Source: Saccharothrix algeriensis (lineage in GTDB: Bacteria; Actinomycetota; Actinomycetes; Mycobacteriales; Pseudonocardiaceae). Taken from it: a stretch of DNA of 64,000 nucleotides. Position numbers and translations under genes: made by a program. Positions 25,635 through 33,837 of this stretch are shown here, one piece after another; positions within the stretch are counted from its first letter, which is position 1, and every line of letters starts with the position of its first letter. The stretch spans positions 2,170,001-2,234,000 of the forward strand of contig NZ_JAFBCL010000001.1 of NCBI RefSeq assembly GCF_016907655.1. Reading direction: 5' to 3'. The notes under the pieces were generated by a model. It was not told where the DNA came from and searched no databases. It saw only the letters and a list, made by a program, of their open reading frames with translations.

Positions 25635-25867
25635 TTTTCACCCACCTAGGTGACTGGAGCGATGACCACGTGCGACGCTGTCGACAGCTCGGCACGGTCG
25701 CCCGTCGGGAGTTTTCCCGTCATGGCACCAACCCGCGTGCGTCTCACCCCCGCGAGCGCCCGGATTGGTCCGAGCACCCGTGTCGAGACAGCTGGAGGTT
25801 CGGGACCGTGGGTACAGGCAAGGAGTGGCAGATCTCCTGCCGCGACATCGCATCCCGTCGCCGTGAC

Positions 25868-26011
25868 ATGACGGTTTTCGTCAGCCAGGGCCACGTGGTG
25901 GTCACGGTGCCGCCGGGAGAGGCGGCGGTGCTGACGCCGCTGGAGGTGGGGCGTCTGCGCGCGGCCCTGCGCGACGCGGTGGTGAACGCCTCGGGGACGC
26001 CCGAGAGCTGA
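25868..26011 (+). CDS. Small conserved-looking 47-residue protein
   Basis: ATG 25868 opens a 47-codon frame encoding a compact sequence with alternating Val/hydrophobic residues (Val-Phe-Val-Ser-Gln, then Val-Val-Val-Thr-Val). A Pro-Pro-Gly-Glu turn and one amphipathic helix (Leu-Glu-Val-Gly-Arg-Leu-Arg-Ala-Ala-Leu) follow, suggesting a small beta-alpha fold. Codon bias is good over this stretch but poor upstream in the same frame, which argues against a longer N-terminus. No ribosome site is evident. Function unknown; it sits among gene remnants and could itself be a relic. Confidence 0.5.
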   Translation: MTVFVSQGHVVVTVPPGEAAVLTPLEVGRLRAALRDAVVNASGTPES

Positions 26012-26041
26012 AGGAACCCGCGCGCCGGGCCCGACATCCGC

Positions 26042-26216
26042 CCCCCTACTGCTGTGCCGCAACCACCGGGGCTTCCCGGAGACCCTGGCGGCACACGTGG
26101 AGATCGGCACCTTCGTCACCGACGGGATGCTGTTCGACGCGCTGCCCCGCAACGCCACCGGAAAGGTGCTCGAGCGGGACCCGCGGTGGGTATCCTGCGC
26201 GGCGGGGGACCGATGA
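26042..26216 (+). pseudogene. C-terminal remnant of an AMP-forming acyl-CoA synthetase
   Basis: An open frame without a credible start encodes a tail that includes Leu-Ala-Ala-His-Val-Glu and Asp-Ala-Leu-Pro-Arg-Asn-Ala-Thr-Gly-Lys-Val-Leu. That second motif holds the catalytic A10 lysine region of the ANL (acyl/aryl-CoA ligase) superfamily. The residues before it do not match the family well, and the rest of the enzyme (about 450 residues) is missing. The frame ends at TGA 26214-26216, which overlaps the ATG of the next gene. It is best read as the eroded 3' end of a former ligase gene. Confidence 0.65.
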
Positions 26217-27556
26217 CCATTCCGGGACAACGAGCGGCGGACCCGCGGGCCGGCGCGGTGGCCAACCTGCGCGAGGCGCGGATGGCGCTGGACGAGGGGC
26301 GGCCCGGCGACGCGCTGGAGTTCGCGGAGAAGGCCGTCGCGGCGTTCGCCTGGCTGGACGACGCGGAGGGCGTGGCGCAGGCCGTGCTGGCCCAGTCGGT
26401 CGCGCTGGGCAAGCGCGGGCTGCTGCCCGGTGCGCTGGACACCATCGACCGGGTGCAGCAGATCGCCTCGGCGAACCGGCACGCGCTGCTGCAGGCGTGG
26501 TGCAGCTTCTCGCGGGCCGTGGTGGAGCTGCGGCTGGACTCGCGGGAGCGGTCGCTGCACTCGCTGTCGCGCGCGCTCGGGCTGGCGGAGCTGACCGGTG
26601 ACCACGAGCTGATCGGCTCGATCCTGTTCGAGCAGGCCAGGCTGATGCGCACGCAGTACCACGAGCACTGCATGGTCCGCTCGGACGCGACGCGGTGCAG
26701 TCCGGACGGCGAGCCGTGCGTGCGCAAGCTGCGGCGCGCCGAGGTGCTGTGCGCGCAGGTGCGGGACAAGTGGAAGAACCTGGACGAGCCGGTGCGGATG
26801 GCACGGGTGAACCTGCTGCTGGCGCACGTGCGGCTGGACCTGGGCGAGCTGGACCGCGCGCTGCGCTCGTGCCGGCGGGCCGACCAGCTGCTGGCCGGGC
26901 AGGACCGGCCGGTGCTGCGGGCCGAACTGCTCATGGCGCGGGCCCGCGCGAACGGCGCGCGCGGCCGGTTCGACGACCAGGTGCGGCAGCTCGCGCAGGC
27001 GGCCGAGCTGGCGATGGGCTGTCTCGCGCGGGAGGTGGCGGTGCGGGCGCACGGCGCGCTGAGCGTCGCCCACGAGCGGGTCGGGCGGCTGGGGGCGGCG
27101 CTGCGGCACGCCCGCTCGCAGCTGGAGCAGTACCGGCTGTGGGAGCTGCAGGAGGGCCGCGACCTGCTGCGGATGCGCGAGCACGACCTGTCCGCGCGGC
27201 TGGTCGAGCAGCTCGCGCACCACCGGTTCGAGCCGCGCCGGGAGGACACCGTCGTCCGGGCGCGCCGCGACGAGCCGCTGCGCAGCACGTCGAGCGCCGA
27301 GCAGGTCAACCGGCGGATCGCGCGGGCGCTGGGCGCCGGGTTGACCAAGCGCGGCATCGAGGTGCTGCGGCGGGTCGCGGACGGGTCGAGCACCGGCGCG
27401 ATCGCCGAGGAGCTGGGCCTGTCGCCCAAAACGGTGCAGAACCACCTCCAGCGGATCTACCGCACGCTGGGCGTGCGGGACCGGGCGGGCGCGGCCGTCT
27501 GGTGGGTGGACCTCGTCGACGAGCCCGGCGGGTGGGACGGCGGCCTGACGGGGTGA
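26213..27556 (+). CDS. LuxR-type regulator with N-terminal TPR region
   Basis: A 447-residue protein. Residues about 15-340 are helical repeats resembling TPRs (Ala-Leu-Glu-Phe-Ala-Glu-Lys-Ala-Val-Ala-Ala-Phe, Ala-Leu-Arg-Ser-Cys-Arg-Arg-Ala-Asp-Gln). The LuxR helix-turn-helix is C-terminal (about 377-432), with Gly-Ala-Ile-Ala-Glu-Glu-Leu-Gly-Leu-Ser-Pro-Lys-Thr-Val-Gln-Asn-His. It lacks a response-regulator or STAND ATPase domain, so the TPR part is the likely sensor. A small exported peptide is encoded about 500 bp downstream on the same strand. ATG 26213 has a GGCGGGGGA site. Confidence 0.85.
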   Translation: MTIPGQRAADPRAGAVANLREARMALDEGRPGDALEFAEKAVAAFAWLDDAEGVAQAVLAQSVALGKRGLLPGALDTIDRVQQIASANRHALLQAWCSFSRAVVELRLDSRERSLHSLSRALGLAELTGDHELIGSILFEQARLMRTQYHEHCMVRSDATRCSPDGEPCVRKLRRAEVLCAQVRDKWKNLDEPVRMARVNLLLAHVRLDLGELDRALRSCRRADQLLAGQDRPVLRAELLMARARANGARGRFDDQVRQLAQAAELAMGCLAREVAVRAHGALSVAHERVGRLGAALRHARSQLEQYRLWELQEGRDLLRMREHDLSARLVEQLAHHRFEPRREDTVVRARRDEPLRSTSSAEQVNRRIARALGAGLTKRGIEVLRRVADGSSTGAIAEELGLSPKTVQNHLQRIYRTLGVRDRAGAAVWWVDLVDEPGGWDGGLTG

Positions 27557-28050
27557 CCGGGCCGGGCGCCGCCCGTTGCCGCTACCGGCGGGTCGTTCAC
27601 GACGGCCCGCGCCGCCCGTCCGGGGGTTTTGCCCACCGCGTTGGGGCGGAACTGGGTGATGAGCCGGAGGACGCCTGTGTGTCATGCTCCGCTCGGACGC
27701 TCCACCCTGCGTCCCCTGGCGAAGCGGCGGTAGTGCGATGCGAGTGGTCGGTGGGCACGCGAGCCCGCGATCAGTGCGACGCCCGGGCGCCGTCGCGCCC
27801 GGACGGCGGCGCGGCCCCGCAGCGCCGCGCCCGAGCCGACCGCGACGCGCCCCGCGCCAGGTGCGCCCCAGGTTCCCGCAGCCGCGGCACGCACCCCGTC
27901 CAGCCCACGGGACCGGCCGGCAGTCCGCCGCGCCGCCGGCGTGCCGCGCGCAACCGAGCGCCGAACCCCGCGCGGGCCCTGCCGGCCGGCGCCGATGACC
28001 GCGGTCATCGACCACACCCCAGGCCGCTACCGATCGAACGGAGCTTGACG
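27557..28050. other. Gap between TPR-LuxR gene and exported peptide gene
   Basis: About 490 bp with no convincing gene. Open frames here are short shadows with mixed codon bias. No strong terminator or IS remnant was seen. A promoter for the downstream peptide gene could lie here but no clear -10/-35 pair stands out. Confidence 0.5.
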
Positions 28051-28209
28051 ATGGTTGTGAACGCTGTCCGCAGAATCCTCGCCGTGGTGGCCCTCTGCGC
28101 CGGTCTCGGGGCCGGCTCCGGCGCCGTCCTGTCCGCGCCCGCGAGCGCGGAGGCGCGCAGCGAGGTGGCCGCCAGGGAGATCTTCACGCCACCTTACGTC
28201 CAGCCGTAG
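28051..28209 (+). CDS. Small exported peptide precursor
   Basis: A 52-codon gene with an ACGGAG site 9 nt before ATG 28051. The product has a classical signal peptide: Arg-Arg at 7-8, a hydrophobic core at 9-28 and Ala-Ser-Ala before a predicted cut at 33/34. That leaves a mature peptide of about 19 residues ending Glu-Ile-Phe-Thr-Pro-Pro-Tyr-Val-Gln-Pro. It has no Cys or lipobox. A strong hairpin follows (28218-28257). It is the next gene after a TPR-type regulator, a layout reminiscent of peptide signal/receptor pairs, but function is unproven. Confidence 0.62.
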   Translation: MVVNAVRRILAVVALCAGLGAGSGAVLSAPASAEARSEVAAREIFTPPYVQP

Positions 28210-28217
28210 AGCGCACC

Positions 28218-28257
28218 CCGAGGCCGGGCTCGCGGCACCGCGGGCCCGGCCTTGGGG
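28218..28257 (+). terminator. Hairpin after the exported peptide gene
   Basis: A GC-rich inverted repeat with CCGAGGCCGGGC pairing with GCCCGGCCTTGG, 8 bp after the peptide stop. No T-run follows, as is common in actinomycetes. Confidence 0.55.
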
Positions 28258-28261
28258 CATT

Positions 28262-28762
28262 GTGGACGAGGTGAGCACCGATCAGTTGCGCCTGCGCGCG
28301 CCGCGGCACCGGGTCAGCCGCAAGTCGATCACCCTCTGGACGCTGCACGCCGTGATCGGCTGGGCGGTGCTGCTGGTGCCGCAGCTGGCCGTGCTGGTGT
28401 TCAGCCGGGCGCCGTGGCAGGTCGGCCTGGCGGTGGCGACTCTGGTGGTCGGCGTCGCGCACGCGCTGGTCATGCCGCGCTGGCGGTACCGGGTGCACCG
28501 CTGGGAGGCCACGCCGGAGGCGGTCTGCACGCTGGCGGGGTGGCTGAACCAGGAGTGGCGCATCGCGCCGGTCTCGCGCATCCAGACCGTCGACACCAAG
28601 CGCGGGCCGCTGCAGCAGCTGCTGGGGCTGTCGACCGTGACGGTGACCACGGCGTCGGCGGCGGGCCCGGTGCAGATCGAGGGCCTGGACCGGGACGAGG
28701 CCGTGCGGCTGGCCGACGAGCTGACCGGCACCACCCAGGCCACGCCGGGTGACGCGACGTGA
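28262..28762 (+). CDS. PH domain-containing membrane protein (YdbS-like)
   Basis: A 166-residue protein with two membrane segments (about 25-43 and 50-68) followed by a bacterial PH domain (bPH_2, about 75-155). The domain includes Arg-Tyr-Arg-Val and Val-Ser-Arg-Ile-Gln-Thr-Val-Asp and ends with Val-Thr-Val-Thr-Thr-Ala-Ser-Ala. It overlaps the next gene by 4 nt. The YdbS/YdbT pair is conserved in Gram-positives; roles in envelope stress or resistance have been suggested. GTG 28262 is used, but GTG 28271 is possible. Confidence 0.82.
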   Translation: MDEVSTDQLRLRAPRHRVSRKSITLWTLHAVIGWAVLLVPQLAVLVFSRAPWQVGLAVATLVVGVAHALVMPRWRYRVHRWEATPEAVCTLAGWLNQEWRIAPVSRIQTVDTKRGPLQQLLGLSTVTVTTASAAGPVQIEGLDRDEAVRLADELTGTTQATPGDAT

Positions 28763-30306
28763 CCGCGGACCTGCCCGCCGCGCCCGAGTACGCCGAGCCG
28801 GTCGTCGACTGGCACCGGCTGGACGTGCGGATGCTGGTCGTCCGGCCGCTCAACGAGCTGCTCGGCTTCGTGCCGGTGCTCGTCGGCCTGCTGGTGCTGG
28901 GCAAGGGCGAGACGTGGCGCGCCCTGCTCAGCGCCGGCGTGATCGCCGCCGTCGTGCTGCTGGGCCTGCTGCGCTGGGTGACCACGCGCTACCGGATCAC
29001 CACCGAGCAGGTCGAGCTGCGCACCGGGTTGTTCGTGCGCAAGCGCCTGGCGGTGCCGCGCGACCGCGTCCGGACCGTGGACCTGACCGCGAAGCTCGGG
29101 CACCGGCTGTTCGGCCTGTCGGCGATCCGCGTGGGCACCGGGCAGCGCGACCAGCCCGGCGAGGAGGGGCTGACGCTGGACGCGGTGTCCTCGGCGGAGG
29201 CGGAGCGGTTGCGCGTGCTGCTGCTGGCGCTGGCCGCGCCGGAGCGCCCCGGCGAGCCCGCGGCGGAACGCCCCGGCGTGGTGCTGTCCACTTTGGACCG
29301 CAAGTGGCTGCGGTACGCGCCGCTGACGCTGTCCGGCCTGGTCGCGGTGGGCGCGCTGGCCGGTCTGGTCACGAACTACGCGCGCGAGCTGGAGGTCGAG
29401 GTCTTCGGGCCGCTGACCGACGCGGCGCACTGGGTGGTGCGGCAGCCGCTCTGGCTGACCCTGTCGCTGTTCGCGGGCGGGGTGCTGGTGATCGCGGGGT
29501 TCGGGTCGGTGCTGGTCTACGTCGTGCAGTTCTGGGGCTACCGGCTGACCCGCGAGCCCGACGACACGGTGCGGGTGCGCCGCGGGCTGCTGACGACCCG
29601 CTCGGTTTCCGTTGCCGAGCAACGGCTCCGCGGTGTCGAGGTGGTGGAACCCCTGCTGCTGCGGGCCGGGCGGGGCGCGCACGCGAAGACCGTGACGACC
29701 GGCCTGGGCCGCAAGGGCGAGAGCAACCTGCTGCTGCCGCCCGCGCCCGTCGCCGAGGCGCACCGGGTCTCCGCCGCCGTGCTGCGGCTGGACACCTCGC
29801 CGACGGCCACGCCGCTGCGCCGGCACCCGGCCGCCGCGCTGCGCCGGCGGCTGGTGCGCGCGATCGGGCCGCTGCTGGTCCTGGCGGGCGGGGCAGCGTG
29901 GTTCGCGCCGGCGTGGGCGTGGCAGGTCGCGTTGGCCCTGACCCCCTTGGCGGCGCTGCTGGGCTGGGACCGGTACCGCTCGCTGGGCCACGCGCTCACC
30001 GATCGGCACCTGATCGCCCGGCAGGGCTCGGTGGTGCGGGAAACCGTTGCGCTGCAACGCACCGGCATCATCGGCTGGCGGGTCTCGCGGTCGTTCTTCC
30101 AGCGCCGCTCGGGCCTGGTGACGATCTCCGCGACGACCGCCGCGGGCGACGGGGTCTACCACGTGGTGGACGTGGCGGAGGCCGACGGCCTGGCCCTGGC
30201 CGACGAGGCGGTGCCGGACCTGCTGCGGCCGTTCCTGGAACGGGGTCGGCCGGCGCGCGCCGCCGGCGGGTCCGCGCGGGCAGCCGACCGGCCGGACCGG
30301 GTCTAG
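28759..30306 (+). CDS. PH domain-containing membrane protein (YdbT-like)
   Basis: A 515-residue protein carrying three bPH_2 domains alternating with pairs of membrane segments (about 35-75, 190-265 and 365-405). Each PH unit shows Tyr-Arg-[IL]-Thr and a basic strand followed by Val-x-x-Val-Asp-Leu/Val-Glu. The C-terminus is Arg/Ala-rich. It starts at GTG 28759, overlapping the YdbS-like stop (GTGA), so both are translated together and likely form a complex. The stop shares the palindrome CTAG (30303-30306) with the stop of the convergent GlxA-like gene. Confidence 0.85.
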   Translation: MTADLPAAPEYAEPVVDWHRLDVRMLVVRPLNELLGFVPVLVGLLVLGKGETWRALLSAGVIAAVVLLGLLRWVTTRYRITTEQVELRTGLFVRKRLAVPRDRVRTVDLTAKLGHRLFGLSAIRVGTGQRDQPGEEGLTLDAVSSAEAERLRVLLLALAAPERPGEPAAERPGVVLSTLDRKWLRYAPLTLSGLVAVGALAGLVTNYARELEVEVFGPLTDAAHWVVRQPLWLTLSLFAGGVLVIAGFGSVLVYVVQFWGYRLTREPDDTVRVRRGLLTTRSVSVAEQRLRGVEVVEPLLLRAGRGAHAKTVTTGLGRKGESNLLLPPAPVAEAHRVSAAVLRLDTSPTATPLRRHPAAALRRRLVRAIGPLLVLAGGAAWFAPAWAWQVALALTPLAALLGWDRYRSLGHALTDRHLIARQGSVVRETVALQRTGIIGWRVSRSFFQRRSGLVTISATTAAGDGVYHVVDVAEADGLALADEAVPDLLRPFLERGRPARAAGGSARAADRPDRV

Positions 30307-31271
30307 CCCGCCGAGCGGAACGTCGTCCGGTACGCGCTGGGGGCGACGCCCAGCAGCGCGCCCATCTGCTGGCGCAGCGCGGCGCCGGTCCCGAAGCCGG
30401 CGTGGCGCGCCACCTGGTCGACCGCCAGGTCGGTGGTCTCCAGCAGGTGGCGGGCCCGCTCGACGCGCTGCTGCGCGACCCACTTGCCGGGGCTCATCCC
30501 CGTCTCCTCGCGGAAGCGCCGGGTGAAGGTCCGCACGCTCATCCGCACGTGCCCGGCCAGCACGCGCAGGTCCAGCGGCTCGGCCAGGTGCTCCAGGGCG
30601 TAGGCGCGGGCGGGCGCGGTGGAGGTGTCGGCGGCCTCGGGCACCGGGCGGACGATGTACTGCGACTGCCCGCCGGGGCGCCAGGCCGGCACGACGCAGC
30701 GGCGGGCGGCGCTGTTGGCGACCTCCGAGCCGTGGTCGTCGCGCACCAGGTGCAGGCACAGGTCGATGCCGGCGCCGACGCCCGCGGAGGTCAGCACGTC
30801 GCCGTCGTCCACGAACAGGACGTCCGGGTCGAGGTCGACGCGCGGGAACAGCCGCCGGAAGTTGTCGGCGTGCATCCAGTGCGTGGTGGCCTTGCGCCCC
30901 TCCAGCAGGCCCGCCGCCGCCAGCACGAACGCCCCGGTGCAGATCGACATCACCCGCGCCCCGCGGGCCGCCGCCCCGCGCAGCGCGTCGCGCACGTCGT
31001 CGTCGATCGCGCCGTCCGCCAGCACCTGCGCCCCGTAGTGCACGCCGGCGACGACCACGGTGTCCGCCTCGGCCACCAGCTCCAGCCCGTGGTCGGGGGT
31101 GACGGTGAACCCGGCGGCGCTGCGCACCGGGCGCCCGCCGGGCGTGCAGACGCGGACCCGGTAGAAGCGCACGTCCCGGTCGTCGCGGGCGGCGTTGAAG
31201 ATCTGCGGCGGGGTGCCGAGGTCGAAGCCCACGACCTCGTCCAGCGCCAGGACGGCCACCAGGTGCGTCAT
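30303..31271 (-). CDS. GlxA-family regulator (DJ-1/PfpI plus AraC domains)
   Basis: A 322-residue protein. Residues about 1-170 form a DJ-1/PfpI (class I amidotransferase-like) domain with Ser-Ile-Cys-Thr-Gly-Ala-Phe-Val-Leu-Ala-Ala-Ala-Gly-Leu-Leu around the nucleophile-elbow Cys. Residues about 225-320 are an AraC double helix-turn-helix with Gln-Val-Ala-Arg-His-Ala-Gly-Phe-Gly-Thr. Such proteins sense small metabolites and act as activators. It is divergent from the MFS transporter gene and is the obvious candidate to control it. ATG 31271 is chosen because upstream in-frame codons do not match the family. Confidence 0.9.
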   Translation of the reverse strand: MTHLVAVLALDEVVGFDLGTPPQIFNAARDDRDVRFYRVRVCTPGGRPVRSAAGFTVTPDHGLELVAEADTVVVAGVHYGAQVLADGAIDDDVRDALRGAAARGARVMSICTGAFVLAAAGLLEGRKATTHWMHADNFRRLFPRVDLDPDVLFVDDGDVLTSAGVGAGIDLCLHLVRDDHGSEVANSAARRCVVPAWRPGGQSQYIVRPVPEAADTSTAPARAYALEHLAEPLDLRVLAGHVRMSVRTFTRRFREETGMSPGKWVAQQRVERARHLLETTDLAVDQVARHAGFGTGAALRQQMGALLGVAPSAYRTTFRSAG

Positions 31272-31342
31272 GGCCGGATTCTTGCACATGATGGCCATCA
31301 GGCCACTGGTCGGTGGGCGGCCCGGTCGAGCACGCTCCTCGC
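31272..31342. promoter_or_regulatory. Divergent GlxA-like/MFS control region with palindrome
   Basis: The 71-bp gap contains the perfect palindrome GATGGCCATC at 31290-31299, flanked by further TGGCC/GGCCA half sites. This is a candidate operator for the regulator. Promoter boxes are not clear. Confidence 0.4.
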
Positions 31343-32623
31343 GTGACTCGAGGCAACTGGGCATGGGCGGTCGCGGGCGTCAGCTTCGTCGCGCTGGTCG
31401 GCGCGGCGGCGTTCCGGGCGACGCCGGGCGCGCTGGTGGAACCGCTGCAGCGGGAGTTCGGCTGGTCCACCGGCACCATCGGGCTGGCGGTGTCGGTGAA
31501 CCTGCTGCTGTTCGGCCTGACCGCGCCGTTCGCCGCCGCGCTGATGGAGCGGTTCGGCGTGCGCCGGGTCGTGGCGTCCGCGCTGGCGCTGGTCGCGGTG
31601 GGCAGCGGGCTGACGGTGTTCATGACCACCAGCTGGCAGCTCGTGCTGCTCTGGGGCGTGCTGGTGGGCCTGGGCTCCGGCTCGATGGCGCTGGCGTTCG
31701 TCGCGACCATCACCGGCCGGTGGTTCGTCGCGCGCCGCGGGCTGGTGACCGGCGTGCTCACCGCGGGCGGCGCGACCGGCCAGCTGGTGTTCCTGCCGGT
31801 GGTGGCGGCGCTGGCCGAGACGTCGGGGTGGCGCTCGGCGTCGGTGGTGGTGGCCGTGGCGGCGCTGGCCGTCGTGCCGCTGGTGCTGCTGTTCCTGCGC
31901 GAGTACCCGGCCGACCTGGGCGTCCCGCCCTACGGCGGCGACGAGGTCGTGCCCAGGCCCCCGGCCGGCGGCGGCGCGGCCCGCCGCGCGGTGGCGGCGC
32001 TGGCGTCGGCGGCCCGCACCGGGCCGTTCTGGTACCTGGCGGGCGGCTTCGCGATCTGCGGGGCCACCACCAACGGCCTGGTCGGCACCCACTTCATCCC
32101 CGCCGCCCACGACCACGGGATGCCCACCACCACGGCGGCGGGCCTGCTGGCGCTGGTCGGCGTGTTCGACATCGTGGGCACGGTCCTGTCCGGCTGGCTC
32201 ACCGACCGGGTCGACTCGCGCCTGCTGCTGGCGGCGTACTACGCGCTGCGCGGCGCGTCCCTGCTGGTGCTGCCGCAGCTGTTCCACGACTCGGTGCACC
32301 CGAGCATGTTGGTGTTCATCATCTTCTACGGCCTGGACTGGGTCGCCACCGTGCCGCCGACGGTCGCCCTGTGCCGCCAGGTCTTCGGCCTGTCCGCGCC
32401 GGTGGTCTTCGGCTGGGTCTTCGCCGCGCACCAGCTGGGGGCGGCGTTCGCGGCAACGGCGGCCGGCCTGACCCGCGACCACTTCGGCAACTACGCGCCC
32501 GCCTGGTACGCGGCCGGCGCGCTGAGCATCTCGGCGGCGTTTCTGTCCCTGCGCGTGCGCAAGCCCGCGAACGGCCTCGAAGGCTCCTCGGGCGACCTCA
32601 CGCCCCAAGGCGCGCGCGGCTGA
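31343..32623 (+). CDS. MFS transporter
   Basis: A 426-residue protein with twelve predicted membrane segments. The MFS signature after segment 2 reads Phe-Ala-Ala-Ala-Leu-Met-Glu-Arg-Phe-Gly-Val-Arg-Arg, and the equivalent in the second half is Ser-Gly-Trp-Leu-Thr-Asp-Arg-Val-Asp-Ser-Arg. The sequence resembles the oxalate/monocarboxylate (OxlT-like) branch, so an organic anion substrate is plausible. It is divergent from a GlxA-like regulator. The GTG 31343 start has no clear ribosome site; GTG 31313 is an alternative. Confidence 0.88.
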   Translation: MTRGNWAWAVAGVSFVALVGAAAFRATPGALVEPLQREFGWSTGTIGLAVSVNLLLFGLTAPFAAALMERFGVRRVVASALALVAVGSGLTVFMTTSWQLVLLWGVLVGLGSGSMALAFVATITGRWFVARRGLVTGVLTAGGATGQLVFLPVVAALAETSGWRSASVVVAVAALAVVPLVLLFLREYPADLGVPPYGGDEVVPRPPAGGGAARRAVAALASAARTGPFWYLAGGFAICGATTNGLVGTHFIPAAHDHGMPTTTAAGLLALVGVFDIVGTVLSGWLTDRVDSRLLLAAYYALRGASLLVLPQLFHDSVHPSMLVFIIFYGLDWVATVPPTVALCRQVFGLSAPVVFGWVFAAHQLGAAFAATAAGLTRDHFGNYAPAWYAAGALSISAAFLSLRVRKPANGLEGSSGDLTPQGARG

Positions 32624-32997
32624 CTGCAGGAAGCTCCATTGCCGAACCCACGGCGCCTGCTCGACAGCACCGAGCCGGTTTCACCAGGATGTCCGTGACC
32701 CGGATCACCGCAGCGGTCCGGGTCGCCTCGCAACTCGCTCCCAAGAGGAGGCACCCCCGCGACCGGCTTCCCGTAGGCAGTCCGGGCGCAGCTCCCGGGC
32801 AGCCGTCGAACCGCTGACCGCCTGATCACCTTCGCGCCGGCGGTGTCCACAAGGGACCGCGGCGCGCGCGACCGGATCCCGCCCTTCCCGTTCGGCGCGG
32901 CGCCGGATCGGCCGGCCGGGCGACCACCGGGACGAGCGTGATGAGATTGGTAGGTCCCGCCGCTGGTAGCGGCGGCGGGGGCCGGGCGCCCGGCGGC
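32624..32997. other. Gap upstream of oligoribonuclease gene
   Basis: About 370 bp without a supported gene. A GC-rich stem CCGCCGCT/AGCGGCGG lies near 32958-32976, shortly before the oligoribonuclease promoter, and may end upstream transcripts. Confidence 0.5.
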
Positions 32998-33003
32998 TAG
33001 GCT
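32998..33003 (+). promoter_or_regulatory. -10 box, leaderless start of orn
   Basis: TAGGCT ends 7 nt before GTG 33011, with no Shine-Dalgarno sequence. Confidence 0.55.
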
Positions 33004-33010
33004 CGCTCGG

Positions 33011-33622
33011 GTGATGGATCGCTTGGTGTGGATCGACTGCGAGATGACCGGGCTCGACCTGGGCAAGGACGCCCTGATCGAGATCGCGGCGCTGGTGACC
33101 GACGCGGAGCTGAACGTGCTCGGCGAGGGGGTCGACGTGGTGATCCACGCCGACGACACCGCGCTCGACTCGATGCCGGGAGTCGTGATGGCGATGCACG
33201 CCAAGTCCGGCCTGACCGAGGAGGTCCGCCGGTCCACCGCGACGCTGGCCGACGCCGAGGCGCAGGTCCTGGCCTACGTCAAGGAGTGGGTCCCGGACCC
33301 GCGCACCGCGCCGCTGGCGGGCAACTCGATCGCCACCGACCGGGGCTTCATCGCGCGCGACATGCCCGAGCTCGACGCCCACCTGCACTACCGGATGGTC
33401 GACGTGTCGTCGATCAAGGAGCTGTGCCGGCGGTGGTACCCGCGCATCTACTACGCGCAGCCGGGCAAGGGCCTGGCGCACCGGGCGCTGGCCGACATCC
33501 GCGAGTCCATCCGCGAGCTGGCCTACTACCGGCACACGGCGTTCGTCCCGCAGCCCGGCCCGACCTCGGAGCAGGCGCAGGCCGTGGCGAGCCGGCTGCT
33601 GGCCGCCGACCGGCAGGAATAG
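33011..33622 (+). CDS. orn: Oligoribonuclease
   Basis: A 203-residue DEDDh 3'-5' exoribonuclease that degrades 2-5 nt RNAs, including pGpG from cyclic-di-GMP turnover. Visible active-site elements are Trp-Ile-Asp-Cys-Glu-Met-Thr-Gly (Asp 9, Glu 11), [12 protein letters not shown] (about 108-119) and the C-terminal His-Arg-Ala-Leu-Ala-Asp-Ile (about 160-166). The leaderless promoter supports GTG 33011; an ATG follows immediately in frame. It is followed 60 bp later by tRNA-His, the usual order in many actinomycetes. Confidence 0.95.
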   Translation: MMDRLVWIDCEMTGLDLGKDALIEIAALVTDAELNVLGEGVDVVIHADDTALDSMPGVVMAMHAKSGLTEEVRRSTATLADAEAQVLAYVKEWVPDPRTAPLAGNSIATDRGFIARDMPELDAHLHYRMVDVSSIKELCRRWYPRIYYAQPGKGLAHRALADIRESIRELAYYRHTAFVPQPGPTSEQAQAVASRLLAADRQE

Positions 33623-33683
33623 GGTCGATTTCGACGCGGCGGCGTGGCACTGTATGCTTCAGCCGCCGGGTCGACCGGTCTTG

Positions 33684-33759
33684 GTGGGTGTAGCTCAGCT
33701 GGCAGAGCACTGGGTTGTGATCCCAGGTGTCGCGGGTTCAAGTCCCGTCACTCACCCCA
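33684..33759 (+). tRNA. tRNA-His (GTG)
   Basis: A complete cloverleaf. The acceptor 33684-33690 pairs with 33749-33755, the D arm is GCTC/GAGC, and the anticodon stem CTGGG/CCCAG holds TTGTGAT with anticodon GTG. The T arm is GCGGG-TTCAAGT-CCCGT. The base at 33683 is G, matching the G-1 that histidine tRNAs need, opposite C 33756. CCA is encoded at 33757-33759. Confidence 0.97.
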
Positions 33760-33763
33760 AGCG

Positions 33764-33800
33764 AAACGCCCCCCGCCCGTCCGGTCGGGGGGCGTTTTCC
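33764..33800 (+). terminator. Terminator after tRNA-His
   Basis: AAACGCCCCCC (33764-33774) pairs with GGGGGGCGTTT (33787-33797), followed by a short T/C run, giving a strong intrinsic terminator 5 bp after the tRNA. Confidence 0.85.
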
Positions 33801-33837
33801 GTGACAGCGGTCCGTGTACACCGGGGAGCCCCTTGCC

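Noticed and set aside
25643..25652. Palindrome CACCTAGGTG as a MarR operator
   Set aside because: A single 10-bp palindrome just upstream of the broken reductase gene does not resemble the 19-bp repeat core, so no link to the MarR protein can be claimed.
25670..26011. 113-codon version of the small ORF at 25.9 kb
   Set aside because: The first 66 codons have poor bias and no similarity pattern; the compact 47-codon part from ATG 25868 is the only credible gene.
28282..31761. A 1159-codon minus-strand open frame
   Set aside because: It runs across four well-defined genes on both strands and has no recognisable domain; shadow frame.
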